64,000 nucleotides of DNA, from positions 3,323,560 to 3,387,559 of the forward strand of contig NZ_KI421511.1 in the NCBI RefSeq assembly GCF_000473265.1, read 5' to 3'. The position numbers and the translations under genes were made by a program. The stretch comes from Amycolatopsis thermoflava N1165 (GTDB lineage: Bacteria > Actinomycetota > Actinomycetes > Mycobacteriales > Pseudonocardiaceae). Under the pieces are notes generated by a model. The model searched no databases. It saw only the letters and a list, made by a program, of their open reading frames with translations, and was not told where the DNA came from. Shown piece by piece: positions 54,191 through 62,980 of this stretch (position 1 is the first letter of the stretch; each line of letters opens with the position of its first letter).

Positions 54191-55484
54191 ACGGCCGGTT
54201 GAACACCGGCGGCGTGTAGGGCACGTACCGGCCGCCCATCAACCGCGGCGCGGTGGACGGCCAGTGCCCGGTCCGCAACCGGTCCAGCATCACCTCGATG
54301 GCCGTCTCCTGCTCGTCCGCGGTGAACGTGCAGTGCCCCGCGGTCTGCACGTACGTCTGCCGCAGCAGCGGGCCGTTGCCCGCGGACCGCACCACCGCGC
54401 CGTAGGACTGCTGCTGCGCCACCGTGGAGATCTGGTCGCCGGTCCCGTTGACGGTCAGCACCGGGATGTCCAGCTCGCCGTCGAACACGATGCCGCGGCT
54501 GAGGTAGGCCACGGCGGCCGGGTCGGCCGCGATGCGCGGCGCCGCCGCCAGCCGCGCGAGATCCGCGCCGAGGTCCAGCCCGGCCCGCCGGTACAGTTCC
54601 CGCACCGCCGGGTCGTTGCCGAGCTGCCGGGCGTAGTCCACCCCGGTGTTCCACGACGGGTTGCCACCGGCCAGCTGCTCGATCTGCCTGCGGCTGCTCA
54701 TCGCCTGTCCGATGTAGGGCAACGGCCCGCCGGCCAGCGCGAGGTACGTGCCCTCCTGGCGCTCGGTCACGGTGCGGGGCAGCGGCGTCTCGGAGCCGTC
54801 CGCCGCGAGACCCCACTCCGGGAGCTGGCCGATCGCCCCGGCGAGGGCGATGCGCGCCCGGCCTTCCGGCGTCGCCTGCGCCCCGGCGAGTGCCGAGATC
54901 CACGCCTGCTGCGCGCCGGGAACGTCCGCCGGGATGCCCGTCACCGGCAGGTCGCGGTCCGGGAACAGCAGCGTCTTCAGCGTGAACACGGTGTCCAGCT
55001 TCTGGTTCCACTGCCCGACCGCGCCGCCGAGGCCACCGCAGAACGGCACGGCGGCGTCGAACACCTCCGGGTGCACCTGCGCCGCTCCGGCCGAGACGAA
55101 CCCGCCCATGGACTCGCCGGACGCGATGTCCCACCTCGCGGGGCCGGAGGCCGCCTCGAAGCGGGACAGCGCCTCGGCCTGGTTGTCGATCGCCCGCGCG
55201 ATGTTCCACCCGGTGACCGTGCGGGTGGTCCCGCCGACGGCGATCCCGCGGTCCACGAGCCGGGCGGTCAGCGGATCGGCGAGCCCGCTGGAGGCGAAGT
55301 CGAGCCCGACGATCACCGTGCCCTGCCAGTGGTCCGGCTTGACGAACAGGTACGGCGTGCCGTCGGCAAGGCGACCGTCGAGACAGGATGCGCCGGCGAG
55401 GCACTGGTCCGCCGCCGACGCGGGCACCGCGGTCCCGGCGGTGAGCAGGAGTGCGGCCACCAGGGCACGCGCGAGCCGCCTCAT
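54162..55484 (-). CDS. Secreted alpha/beta hydrolase
   Basis: 440 residues. A Sec signal peptide (MRRLARALVAALLLTAG, cut near ASA-AD) is followed by an alpha/beta hydrolase with nucleophile Ser in IASGESMGGF and the terminal His in TAGHCTF. It has paired Cys near the N-terminus (CLAGASC). The fold resembles tannase/feruloyl-esterase-like or prolyl-peptidase-like secreted hydrolases. The ATG at 55484 overlaps the stop of the upstream hydrolase gene (ATGA). Confidence 0.82.
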   Translation of the reverse strand: MRRLARALVAALLLTAGTAVPASAADQCLAGASCLDGRLADGTPYLFVKPDHWQGTVIVGLDFASSGLADPLTARLVDRGIAVGGTTRTVTGWNIARAIDNQAEALSRFEAASGPARWDIASGESMGGFVSAGAAQVHPEVFDAAVPFCGGLGGAVGQWNQKLDTVFTLKTLLFPDRDLPVTGIPADVPGAQQAWISALAGAQATPEGRARIALAGAIGQLPEWGLAADGSETPLPRTVTERQEGTYLALAGGPLPYIGQAMSSRRQIEQLAGGNPSWNTGVDYARQLGNDPAVRELYRRAGLDLGADLARLAAAPRIAADPAAVAYLSRGIVFDGELDIPVLTVNGTGDQISTVAQQQSYGAVVRSAGNGPLLRQTYVQTAGHCTFTADEQETAIEVMLDRLRTGHWPSTAPRLMGGRYVPYTPPVFNRPFTATVSPGR

Positions 55485-56404
55485 CGGACCGGGAAGTTCT
55501 TCGTGGCGACCTCCCAGCCCGGCGTCGCGCACAGCGTGCACGAGCCGAGGAAGTAGCCGCGGGCCACCGGGTTGCCGTTGAGGGTGAAGTCCAGCCAGTT
55601 CACCAGCACCGCGACGGCCTCCTCACGCATGGCGGCGTCGACCTGCCCGTCGCGCAGGCCGTACCAGAACCCGCTGTGCCCGGCGCCCGGGTTGGTCGCC
55701 CGCACGGCGGGCACGGTCGCCAGGTCGTAGTTGGCGAGGCTGTTCTCGTGGGCCACATCGGACGGTCCGCCGTCGAGGAACAACGCCGGGGTGTGCAGTT
55801 TCGCCAGCTCCGCCCGGCCGTACCCGTACCGCCCGTCGGCGAAGAAGCCGCTGTTGAGCGAAGCCACCGACTTCACCCGCGGATCCGCGCCCGCGACCAG
55901 TGCTTCGAGCCCGCCGCAGGAGTGCCCGGCCACCGCCACGCGGTTCAGGTCGAGCCGGTTGCGCAGGTCGCTGCCCTTGCGGTCGTTCTCCCGCTCGGCC
56001 CAGGTGATGCCGTCGGTGATCACCTCCGGGCGCGGGGTGCCGTTCTCGCCGTTCGCCGGCTGGTCGACCGCGCCGACCGCGACCACGACGAAGCCGTGTG
56101 CGGCCACCAGCATCTCCGTGGCGAGCAGCTCGTTGTTGCCGAGGTGACGGCACGCGCCGTTGCCGATGACGACCACGGGCAGCCTGCCGTGGATCTCGTC
56201 CAGGTCCGCCGGCCGGTACACCGTGTACTCGACGGCCAGGCCGCGGGTGTTCGCGGCCGCCTCGCGGACGACGGGGTGGAACTGCTCCATCGCCGGCCGG
56301 TTCGCCGTCTCCGGAGTCGTTCCCGATGCCAGGCCCACCGTCACACCGGTGAGGGCCACGGCCGCCGCGGCGGCCGCCAGGACCTTCCACACGAACTGCT
56401 TCAC
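55481..56404 (-). CDS. Secreted alpha/beta hydrolase (chlorophyllase/cutinase-like)
   Basis: 307 residues. An N-terminal signal segment (VLAAAAAAVALTGVTVG) is followed by a hydrolase domain with nucleophile Ser in AVAGHSCGG and His in NPGAGHSGFW. Layout is like dienelactone/chlorophyllase-like or PET-hydrolase-like secreted esterases. First gene of a two-gene leftward operon, divergent from the second PaaX gene; the CACTGT-N4-CAGTG site lies between. The pair may degrade an extracellular ester (inference). Confidence 0.85.
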   Translation of the reverse strand: MKQFVWKVLAAAAAAVALTGVTVGLASGTTPETANRPAMEQFHPVVREAAANTRGLAVEYTVYRPADLDEIHGRLPVVVIGNGACRHLGNNELLATEMLVAAHGFVVVAVGAVDQPANGENGTPRPEVITDGITWAERENDRKGSDLRNRLDLNRVAVAGHSCGGLEALVAGADPRVKSVASLNSGFFADGRYGYGRAELAKLHTPALFLDGGPSDVAHENSLANYDLATVPAVRATNPGAGHSGFWYGLRDGQVDAAMREEAVAVLVNWLDFTLNGNPVARGYFLGSCTLCATPGWEVATKNFPVR

Positions 56405-56466
56405 AGGACGCCTTCCCTTCGTTGGGGGACCTCACTGTGGTCATTTCAGGCGACGACCGTCAACGG

Positions 56467-56481
56467 CACTGTCACTCAGTG
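56467..56481. promoter_or_regulatory. CACTGT-N4-CAGTG palindrome upstream of the second paaX
   Basis: CACTGTCACTCAGTG has 5-bp arms and lies 22 bp before the PaaX start, in the 98-bp divergent gap with the secreted hydrolases. It shares the pattern CACTGT-N4-CAGTG with the site at 44317-44331 near the other PaaX gene. Confidence 0.4.
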
Positions 56482-56502
56482 GAAGGCCTCTAGACTTCCG
56501 CC

Positions 56503-57447
56503 ATGACCGGACCCGCCCCGCAGCACTCGCAGCGCCTGCTGGGCACCCTGCTCGGCGACTACTGGTTCTGGCGGCGCGAGCACCTGCCCTCGGCCGCACT
56601 CGTGGACCTGCTGCGCGAGTTCGGCCTGACCGAGCCCGCGGCCCGCGCCGCGATCCAGCGCGCGGCCGCCCGCCACCTGGTCACCACGTCGAAGTCCGGC
56701 CGCCGGACCGCGTACGGCGTCCCGGACCGCACCCACCGGCTGATCATCGGCCACCTGCGCCGCCTGCTGGAATTCGGCGCGGAGGACCGCGAGTGGGACG
56801 GCCGCTGGACGTTCGCGATGTTCTCGGTGCCGGAGCCGCAGCGGGAGGACCGCCGCACCCTGCGCGGCCGGCTGCGGTGGCTGGGTTTCGGGCCGCTCTA
56901 CGACGGCGTCTGGGTCTCGCCGTGGGACCGCACCGCGGACGCCCTGCAGGTCCTCGGCGCACTCGGCGTCGACACCGCGACCGTCGCCCGCGCGGAGGTC
57001 AGCGCGGACGTCCCGGCGGCGGGGAACCCGTTGCGCGCCTGGGACCTCGACGAGCTGCGCCAGTCCTACGTGGACTTCCTCGACCGCTGGTCCGGACTGC
57101 GGAAGCGGGTCGCCGCCGGCGAGGTCGGCCCGGCGGAGGCGCTCGTCGTCCGCACCAGGGTGATGACCGAGTGGCGCGCCTTCCCGGACGCCGACCCGGA
57201 CCTGCCCGGCGAGCTCCTGCCCGCGGACTGGCCGCGCGCCACGGCCCGCCGGTGCTTCCTGGACATCTACGACACCCTGGGCCCGGTGGCCGAGCAGCGT
57301 TTCCGCCAGATCGTCGCCCCGCACGCGCCGGAGCTGGCCGAACTGGCCGCCCACCGCACCGGCGGCGACATCACCAGGGGCGCTGAGCCGGAGGCCTTCC
57401 CCGCGGACGACGACCTCGCATGGACGGGTCCCCTCGGCGAACCATAG
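56503..57447 (+). CDS. PaaX family transcriptional regulator
   Basis: 314 residues, paralogue of the regulator at 44346: LLGTLLGDYWFWRREHLPSA, KSGRRTAYGVPDR, WDGRWTFAMFSVPEPQRED, and LYDGVWVSPWD are shared in order. It probably binds a CoA ester or another aromatic-pathway signal. It is divergent from the secreted hydrolases and 82 bp upstream of the MFS-P450 operon in the same direction, so it could control either. Confidence 0.9.
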   Translation: MTGPAPQHSQRLLGTLLGDYWFWRREHLPSAALVDLLREFGLTEPAARAAIQRAAARHLVTTSKSGRRTAYGVPDRTHRLIIGHLRRLLEFGAEDREWDGRWTFAMFSVPEPQREDRRTLRGRLRWLGFGPLYDGVWVSPWDRTADALQVLGALGVDTATVARAEVSADVPAAGNPLRAWDLDELRQSYVDFLDRWSGLRKRVAAGEVGPAEALVVRTRVMTEWRAFPDADPDLPGELLPADWPRATARRCFLDIYDTLGPVAEQRFRQIVAPHAPELAELAAHRTGGDITRGAEPEAFPADDDLAWTGPLGEP

Positions 57448-57529
57448 GCAACACGTTATTGCCCTCCCGGACATCGCTGTGTAGCGTTTTGACGCGGAGC
57501 TTCTTCCCCGTCCTCAGCGTGGAGGCATC

Positions 57530-58840
57530 GTGTCCCCTGACGTCCCCCGCCCCGCGGGCAAGCGGGCGCTGCTCGCCGGCCCGATGGGCGCCTGCCTGGC
57601 CAACTACGACTTCGGCATCTACGGCACCATGTCCGCGCTGGTGCTCAACAAGGTCTTCTTCCCGTCGCTGAGCCCGGCCGCCGGCACGCTGGCCGCCTAC
57701 GGCACCTTCGCCGCCGGGTTCATCGCGAAACCGCTGGGCGGCTTGATCTTCGGCCGCATCGGCGACCGCTTCGGCCGCCGCACGGTGGTCGTGTCCGCGC
57801 TGCTGCTGATGGGCGTCGCGACCGTCTGCATCGGACTGTTGCCGACCTACGCGGCGATCGGGGTGACGGCGCCGGTCCTGCTCACCGTGCTCCGCCTGGC
57901 GCAGGGACTGGCCGTCGGCGGCGAATGGGGCGGGGCGGCGACCCTGGCGGTCGAGCACGCGCCCGAGCACAAGCGCGGCTTCTGGGGCGGCGCGGTCGGT
58001 GTCGGCGGGCCGATCGGGTCGATCCTGGCCGCGCTGACCGTGCTGCCGTTGTCCGCCGCCCTGTCCGACGCGGCCTTCGCGTCCTGGGGCTGGCGGGTCC
58101 CGTTCCTGGTCAGCGCGCTGATCGTGGGTGCCGGGCTGTGGATCCGGCTCGGCGTGGACGAGTCGCCGGTGTTCCGCCGGGAAGTCGCGCCCGCGGCCCG
58201 GCCGAGCCTGTCCGGCGTGGTGCGGCGCAACGGGCGGCAGATGGCGCTGGTGTTCTTCATCGCCGGGGCCGCGGTGTCCGGCATCTACCTGCTCAACACC
58301 TACACGCTGTCCTACGCGGTGGCGCACGCCGGGATCAGCCGCTCGACCATGCTGACGTTCTCCACGAGCGCGCAGATCCTCGCCGTGGTCGCCGCGATCC
58401 TGCTGCTCCCCCGCGTCGACCGGATCGGGCTGGGCCGCCTCTACCGGATCAGCGCGGCGGCACTGGCCGTACTGGCGTGGGTGCTGTTCGCCGCGCTGGA
58501 CAGCGGCAACGCGGCGCTCATCGTGCTCGCCCTGTCGCTGGGACAGATCGCCGTCAACGGCATGGTGATCTCCTCGGTGCCGATCTACGTGCTGCTGTTC
58601 CGCCCCGCCGACCGCGTCACCGGCGCCGGGTTCAGCTTCAAGACCAGCGACGCCATCCTCGGCGGCACCACTCCCCTGGTCGCCGGCCTGCTGGTGCAGG
58701 CGGCGGGAAGCGGGTGGATGGTCGCCGCGTACGTCACGCTGCTCGCCGCGGCGGCGATCACCGCATGCACGGTCGGCCGCCGCCTGCTGCCGTCCACCAC
58801 CGCCGCGCCCGCCGTCGCCGCGCGGAAGGTGGACGCGTGA
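57530..58840 (+). CDS. MFS transporter (MHS type)
   Basis: 436 residues, GTG start preceded by GGAGG. LANYDFGIYGTMSALVLNKVF and GRIGDRFGRR are typical of MHS-type carriers for organic acids and osmolytes, like the carrier at 496. It is first in an operon with two P450 genes (GTGA overlap with the next), so it likely imports their substrate. Confidence 0.88.
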   Translation: MSPDVPRPAGKRALLAGPMGACLANYDFGIYGTMSALVLNKVFFPSLSPAAGTLAAYGTFAAGFIAKPLGGLIFGRIGDRFGRRTVVVSALLLMGVATVCIGLLPTYAAIGVTAPVLLTVLRLAQGLAVGGEWGGAATLAVEHAPEHKRGFWGGAVGVGGPIGSILAALTVLPLSAALSDAAFASWGWRVPFLVSALIVGAGLWIRLGVDESPVFRREVAPAARPSLSGVVRRNGRQMALVFFIAGAAVSGIYLLNTYTLSYAVAHAGISRSTMLTFSTSAQILAVVAAILLLPRVDRIGLGRLYRISAAALAVLAWVLFAALDSGNAALIVLALSLGQIAVNGMVISSVPIYVLLFRPADRVTGAGFSFKTSDAILGGTTPLVAGLLVQAAGSGWMVAAYVTLLAAAAITACTVGRRLLPSTTAAPAVAARKVDA

Positions 58841-60000
58841 GGCTCGATCCGCTGGCCGAGCACGACCTGTTCGCCATCCACGACCACTACCACCGGCTGC
58901 GGGCGGCCTCGCCGGTCGTGCACAGCCCCGAGTTCGGCGGGTTCTGGGCCGTGCTCGCGCACCGCGAGGTCCGCCAGGTGCTCAGCGATCCCGCGCTGTT
59001 CATCAACTCCGTGCAGAACGTGGTGCCGAAGGTGCGCGCCGCGGGCCGCCGCCCGCCGTTGCACCTCGACCCACCGGAGCACACCGTCTACCGGCGGGCG
59101 CTGGCGCCGCTGTTCCGCAGTGAGCGCACGGCGGCGCTGGAGCCCCCGCTGCGCGCGCTGGTCGGCGACCTGGTCGCGGACCTCGTCGCGCGCGGCCGGT
59201 TCGACGCCTGCGAGCTGACCTACCGGGTGCCCAGCTTCACGGTGGCCCGCTGGATGAACATCCCGGACGCCGAGATCGGCGCGGTCCGGGACACCGCCGA
59301 CGCCTACAACCGCGCCTTCCAGGAGGGCGACGACGACGGCCTGCGCCGCACCAGCGGCGAGCTGTACGAGATCGCGCGGACGCTCGTCGCGCGGCGGCGG
59401 GCGGATCCGCTGGACCCGGCCGAGGACCCGCCGTCGGCCCTGCTCGCGGCGCGGGACGGGGGCGAACCGCTGCCGGACGAGCTGGTCGTCGGCACCATCC
59501 GGCAGCTGCTGCCCGCGTCGATGATCGGCGCCAGCGTCACGATCGCGAGCTGCATCGCGCACCTGGCCCGCGACACCGCGCTGCAGGAGCACCTGCGCCG
59601 CAACCCGGGCGAGATCCCGGCCGCGATCCCCGAGCTGCTGCGGCTCTACTCGCCGTACCGGGGTTTCGCCCGCACCGCGGTGCGGGACGTCGAGCTGGGC
59701 GGGCAGCGGATCCGGGCCGGGGAACCGATCGCGCTGGTGTTCACCGCGGCGAACCGGGACCCGGCCGTGTTCCCGGAGCCCGACCGGTTCCACGCCGGAC
59801 GGCCCTCCGGCGACAACATCGTCTTCGGCTCGGGCCCGCACCGGTGCGCCGGCGCGGGCCTCGGCAGAATGGAGATCACCGTGACCCTGCGGGAACTGCT
59901 CGCCAGGACCCGGCTGTTCACTTTGGACGGTCCGATCGGGATGACGCGCTGGCCGGAGTTCGGCCCGCGGTCGCTGCCGCTGCGGGCGGTCGCCAGATGA
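58837..60000 (+). CDS. Cytochrome P450
   Basis: 387 residues, GTG start. Heme ligand Cys337 in FGSGPHRCAGAG, ExxR in ELLRLYSPYR. The I-helix segment reads MIGASV (229-234), so the usual acid-alcohol pair for oxygen activation, (D/E)T, is not there. The length fits a soluble class I bacterial P450. No ferredoxin gene is nearby, so electrons must come from elsewhere. It is the first of two tandem P450s that share many blocks, such as SVQNVVPK and RRPPLHLDPPEHT. Confidence 0.92.
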   Translation: MRLDPLAEHDLFAIHDHYHRLRAASPVVHSPEFGGFWAVLAHREVRQVLSDPALFINSVQNVVPKVRAAGRRPPLHLDPPEHTVYRRALAPLFRSERTAALEPPLRALVGDLVADLVARGRFDACELTYRVPSFTVARWMNIPDAEIGAVRDTADAYNRAFQEGDDDGLRRTSGELYEIARTLVARRRADPLDPAEDPPSALLAARDGGEPLPDELVVGTIRQLLPASMIGASVTIASCIAHLARDTALQEHLRRNPGEIPAAIPELLRLYSPYRGFARTAVRDVELGGQRIRAGEPIALVFTAANRDPAVFPEPDRFHAGRPSGDNIVFGSGPHRCAGAGLGRMEITVTLRELLARTRLFTLDGPIGMTRWPEFGPRSLPLRAVAR

Positions 60001-61196
60001 GCGAACCGGTTCCCGCGCGCCCGGACGAGCACGACTTCGACCCGCTCGCGCCCGAGACCTTCACCAGCGCCCACGAGCAGTACCGGGAGATGCGCTCCCG
60101 CTGCCCGGTCGCCCGCAGCGCCACCTACGGCGGGTTCTGGGCGCTGTTCCGGCACGAAGACGTGCGGGCCGTGCTGGCCGACAGCGACACGTTCACCACC
60201 AGCGTTCAGAACGTGGTGCCGAAGTTCGCGTTCACCGGGCGGCGCCCGCCGCTGCACCTCGACCCACCCGAGCACACCGACTACCGCCGCGTGATCAACC
60301 GGTTCTTCACCCGCGGGAAGATGGCCGAGCTGGAACCCGCCGTGCGCGCGCACGCCCGGAAACTGCTGACCGGGCTGGTCGCGCGTGGCGAAGCCGATGT
60401 GGCGGCCGAGTACGCACGTGTGTTCCCCGCGCACGTGTTCGCCGAGTTCTTCCACCTGCCCGTCGAACTGGCCGAGCGGATCGAGCAGATCAGCGCCGAG
60501 TACGTGCGCGCGATCCAGGTGGTGGACGACGAGGAGGTCAAGCGCGGCAGCCGGGTGCTCTACGGCATCGCGGCGGACGTGATCGAGCAGCGCCGGGCGG
60601 CTCCGCTCGACGACGACCTGACCACCGCGCTGCTCGCGGCGCGGCCGGGCGGAGAGCCGTTCCCGGACGAGATGGTGCTCGGCTGCGTGCGGCAGCTCCT
60701 GGTCACCGGGATGGTGGCGCCGAGCGTGTTCATCGGCACGATGCTGGCGCACCTGGCGTCGGACAAGGACCTGCAGGCGATGCTGCGGGCGGCGCCGTCG
60801 CGGATCCCGGCCGCCGTCGAGGAGTACCTCCGGCTCTACACCCCCTACCGCGGCATGTCGCGCACGCCGACGCGGGACGTGGTCATCGGCGGGCGGCTCA
60901 TCCGCAAGGACGAGCCGATCGCGCTCGTCTACACCTCCGCGAACCGGGACGAGACGGTGTTCCCGGACGGCGAGAACTTCGTGCTGGACCGCCCGAACCT
61001 GCGCGAGGCGATCCCGTTCGGGGCCGGGATCCACGCCTGTCCCGGCGCGCCGCTGGCCCGCATGATGCTGGTGCTCACGCTCGACGAACTCCTCGCCGCC
61101 ACCTGGGACTTCTCGGTCGCGGGCGAGATCCTGATGGCCCGCTGGGCGGAGTGGGGCACCCGGTCGGTGCCGCTGGCGTTCACCGCGCGGGAGTGA
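59997..61196 (+). CDS. Cytochrome P450 (tandem paralogue)
   Basis: 399 residues, ATGA overlap with the first P450. Heme Cys348 in FGAGIHACPGAPLAR, ExxR in EYLRLYTPYR. The I helix again lacks the acid-alcohol pair (MVAPSV, 239-244). The two genes probably arose by duplication and then diverged. With the MFS carrier they form a small oxidative uptake-and-hydroxylation operon. Substrate unknown; the RGxxRTxxRDV context is like those of P450s that act on small aromatic or terpenoid acids, but this is only a loose impression. Confidence 0.92.
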   Translation: MSEPVPARPDEHDFDPLAPETFTSAHEQYREMRSRCPVARSATYGGFWALFRHEDVRAVLADSDTFTTSVQNVVPKFAFTGRRPPLHLDPPEHTDYRRVINRFFTRGKMAELEPAVRAHARKLLTGLVARGEADVAAEYARVFPAHVFAEFFHLPVELAERIEQISAEYVRAIQVVDDEEVKRGSRVLYGIAADVIEQRRAAPLDDDLTTALLAARPGGEPFPDEMVLGCVRQLLVTGMVAPSVFIGTMLAHLASDKDLQAMLRAAPSRIPAAVEEYLRLYTPYRGMSRTPTRDVVIGGRLIRKDEPIALVYTSANRDETVFPDGENFVLDRPNLREAIPFGAGIHACPGAPLARMMLVLTLDELLAATWDFSVAGEILMARWAEWGTRSVPLAFTARE

Positions 61197-61267
61197 TCCG
61201 GGTCACGCGTTGTCACACTCCCGGGAGCCGCTTTGTCAGATGGTCGACCCTCTGCGAAGGAGACACC

Positions 61268-62443
61268 ATGAGCGGCAACACCGAAGTGATCGTGATCGGC
61301 GGCGGTTACGCCGGAGTCATGGCGGCGAACCGGCTGACGCAGCGCGGCGACGTGACCGTCACCCTGGTCAACCCGCGCCCGGAGTTCGTCGACCGGATCC
61401 GACTGCACCAGCTGGCCGGCGGCACCGGCCCGGCGGTCGTGGACTACCGGAAAGTGCTGGCCCCGGGCGTCCGGCTGGTCGTGGACACGGCGACCCGGAT
61501 CGACGCGACCGCGCGGCGGGTGACGCTGGCCGGCGGCGACACCCTCGGCTACGACTACCTGGTCTACGCCGTGGGCAGCGGCAGCGCCGACCCGGGCGTG
61601 CCCGGCGCGGCCGAGTTCGCCCACCCGATCGCCTCGCTGGAAGAAGCCGAGCGCGTGCGGCCGCTGCTCGACGCGGCGTCGACCGTGACGATCGTGGGAG
61701 GCGGGCCGACCGGCATCGAAACCGCCGCCGAGCTGGCCGGGCAGGGTCGCGCCGTGACGCTGGTCTGCGGTGGCGAGCTCGGCCCGTACCTGCACCCGAA
61801 GGGGCGGCGCTCGGTCGCCCGGCGCCTGGAAAAGCTGGGCGTGACCGTGCTCGACGGGCCCACGGTGACGGCCGTGACGCGCGACGCCGTCCAGCTCAGC
61901 GACGGCCGCGCGCTGCTGTCCGGCGTGACCATCTGGACCGCCGGGTTCGGCGTCCCCGACCTCGCCGCCCGCAGCGGCCTGACCACCGACGCGCTGGGCC
62001 GCCTGCTCACCGACGAGACCCTGACCAGCGTGGACGACGAGCGCATCGTCGCGGCCGGGGACTCGGCGGCGCCGTCGGGGCTGCCGGTGCGGATGAGCTG
62101 CCAGGCCGCCGTCCAGGTCGGTCCGCAGGCCGCGCGGACGGTACTGGCCCGGATCGCGGGCGAGGAGCCCGCGCCGGTCGACGTCGGGTTCGCCGGGATG
62201 TGCATCAGCCTGGGCCGCCGGCACGGCATCTTCCAGTTCTCGACGAAGGACGACACCGCGAAGTCGAGCTTCATCGGCGGCAGGTTCGGCGCGCTGGTGA
62301 AGGAGGTCATCTGCCGGAGCATCGTGTGGCAGCTGGGCTACGAGGCGCGCCACCCGGGCAAGCGGCAGTGGTGGGCGAAGGACGAGAAGCGCCGCGAACG
62401 GGTGCGGAACCAGGCGCCGGCCGTCACGAACCAGGCGGCTTGA
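61268..62443 (+). CDS. FAD-dependent NAD(P)H oxidoreductase (NDH-2-like)
   Basis: 391 residues. Two Rossmann motifs: the FAD site VIGGGYAGVMAA (9-20) and the NAD site TIVGGGPTGIETAAEL. Layout matches type II NADH dehydrogenases and related pyridine-nucleotide flavoproteins; no C-terminal membrane anchor is obvious beyond an amphipathic basic tail. The ATG at 61268 follows GAAGGAG. It is 71 bp downstream of the P450s; it could be the missing reductase for them, but the family more often reduces quinones. Confidence 0.85.
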   Translation: MSGNTEVIVIGGGYAGVMAANRLTQRGDVTVTLVNPRPEFVDRIRLHQLAGGTGPAVVDYRKVLAPGVRLVVDTATRIDATARRVTLAGGDTLGYDYLVYAVGSGSADPGVPGAAEFAHPIASLEEAERVRPLLDAASTVTIVGGGPTGIETAAELAGQGRAVTLVCGGELGPYLHPKGRRSVARRLEKLGVTVLDGPTVTAVTRDAVQLSDGRALLSGVTIWTAGFGVPDLAARSGLTTDALGRLLTDETLTSVDDERIVAAGDSAAPSGLPVRMSCQAAVQVGPQAARTVLARIAGEEPAPVDVGFAGMCISLGRRHGIFQFSTKDDTAKSSFIGGRFGALVKEVICRSIVWQLGYEARHPGKRQWWAKDEKRRERVRNQAPAVTNQAA

Positions 62444-62469
62444 CGCGGGAAGCCTGGACCCAAAGGTAG

Positions 62470-62618
62470 CTGGGTGGTCATCCCGTCGCCTGACACCGGC
62501 GCCATCACCTTGAGCCAGGGCCGCAACCTCCGTCCTCACCGGCGGATCAAATGCCAACCTTGCGGCCCTGGCTCAAGGTGATATGCACAAACCGGAAGGC
62601 GACGGGATGACCACCCAG
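62470..62618. repeat. Two-block long inverted repeat
   Basis: Outer arms 62470-62490 and 62598-62618 are exact 21-bp reverse complements; inner arms 62504-62526 and 62560-62582 are exact 23-bp reverse complements. The unpaired stretches between blocks are 13 and 15 bp, and the central loop is 33 bp. Pairing extends a few bases outward with mismatches. The motif GGTCATCCCG recurs once more in direct orientation near 62652. No gene is inside. It may be a small transposable element remnant, a recombination site or a transcribed structured RNA. Confidence 0.85.
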
Positions 62619-62785
62619 CCACCTCGCCAAGGTGAGACGAGGCACCTCTAGGTCATCCCGGAGCCTGCCCGTCCGGCGAGGACTATCTTTTGATCTTTAA
62701 ACCCGCGCCTTCGCGCGAAAAGCGCCTCACGGCGCCGGAAGGTCACCTTCCGACCACCCCCGCCCCCGATGCCTGATTGTGTTTC

Positions 62786-62845
62786 AGTCGCCGAGCAGCG
62801 GCGTCAAGGCGGGAAAGAGTACCTTGACCCCGCTGATCGGCGACT
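62786..62845. repeat. 24-bp inverted repeat (hairpin) in the intergenic region
   Basis: Arms 62786-62809 and 62822-62845 pair with two mismatches around a 12-bp loop (CGGGAAAGAGTA). T-rich bases before and A-rich bases after the stem extend it slightly. It is between two convergent genes, so it may act as a terminator for both. The stretch 62619-62785 has lower G+C (TCTTTTGATCTTTAAACC near 62687) and a palindrome CGGAAGGT-C-ACCTTCCG near 62740. Confidence 0.75.
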
Positions 62846-62869
62846 AAAGATCGGCTGTGGATCGGGGGC

Positions 62870-62976
62870 GGGGGAGGTCTGGTTCGATGGTCGGTGCTGT
62901 TGCGTTGCCGGCTTGCGTTCGGGGAGGGGGAGGTCTGGTTGGGCTGGCCGCTTGCTTTTGGTTGCCGGCTTGCGTT
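62870..62976 (+). repeat. Imperfect 56-bp tandem duplication next to the GS-like gene
   Basis: GGGGGAGGTCTGGTT at 62870-62884 recurs at 62926-62940, and GTTGCCGGCTTGCGTT at 62904-62919 recurs at 62961-62976. The rest of the unit has diverged. It ends four bases before the stop codon of the glutamine-synthetase-like gene. Confidence 0.7.
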
Positions 62977-62980
62977 GAGG

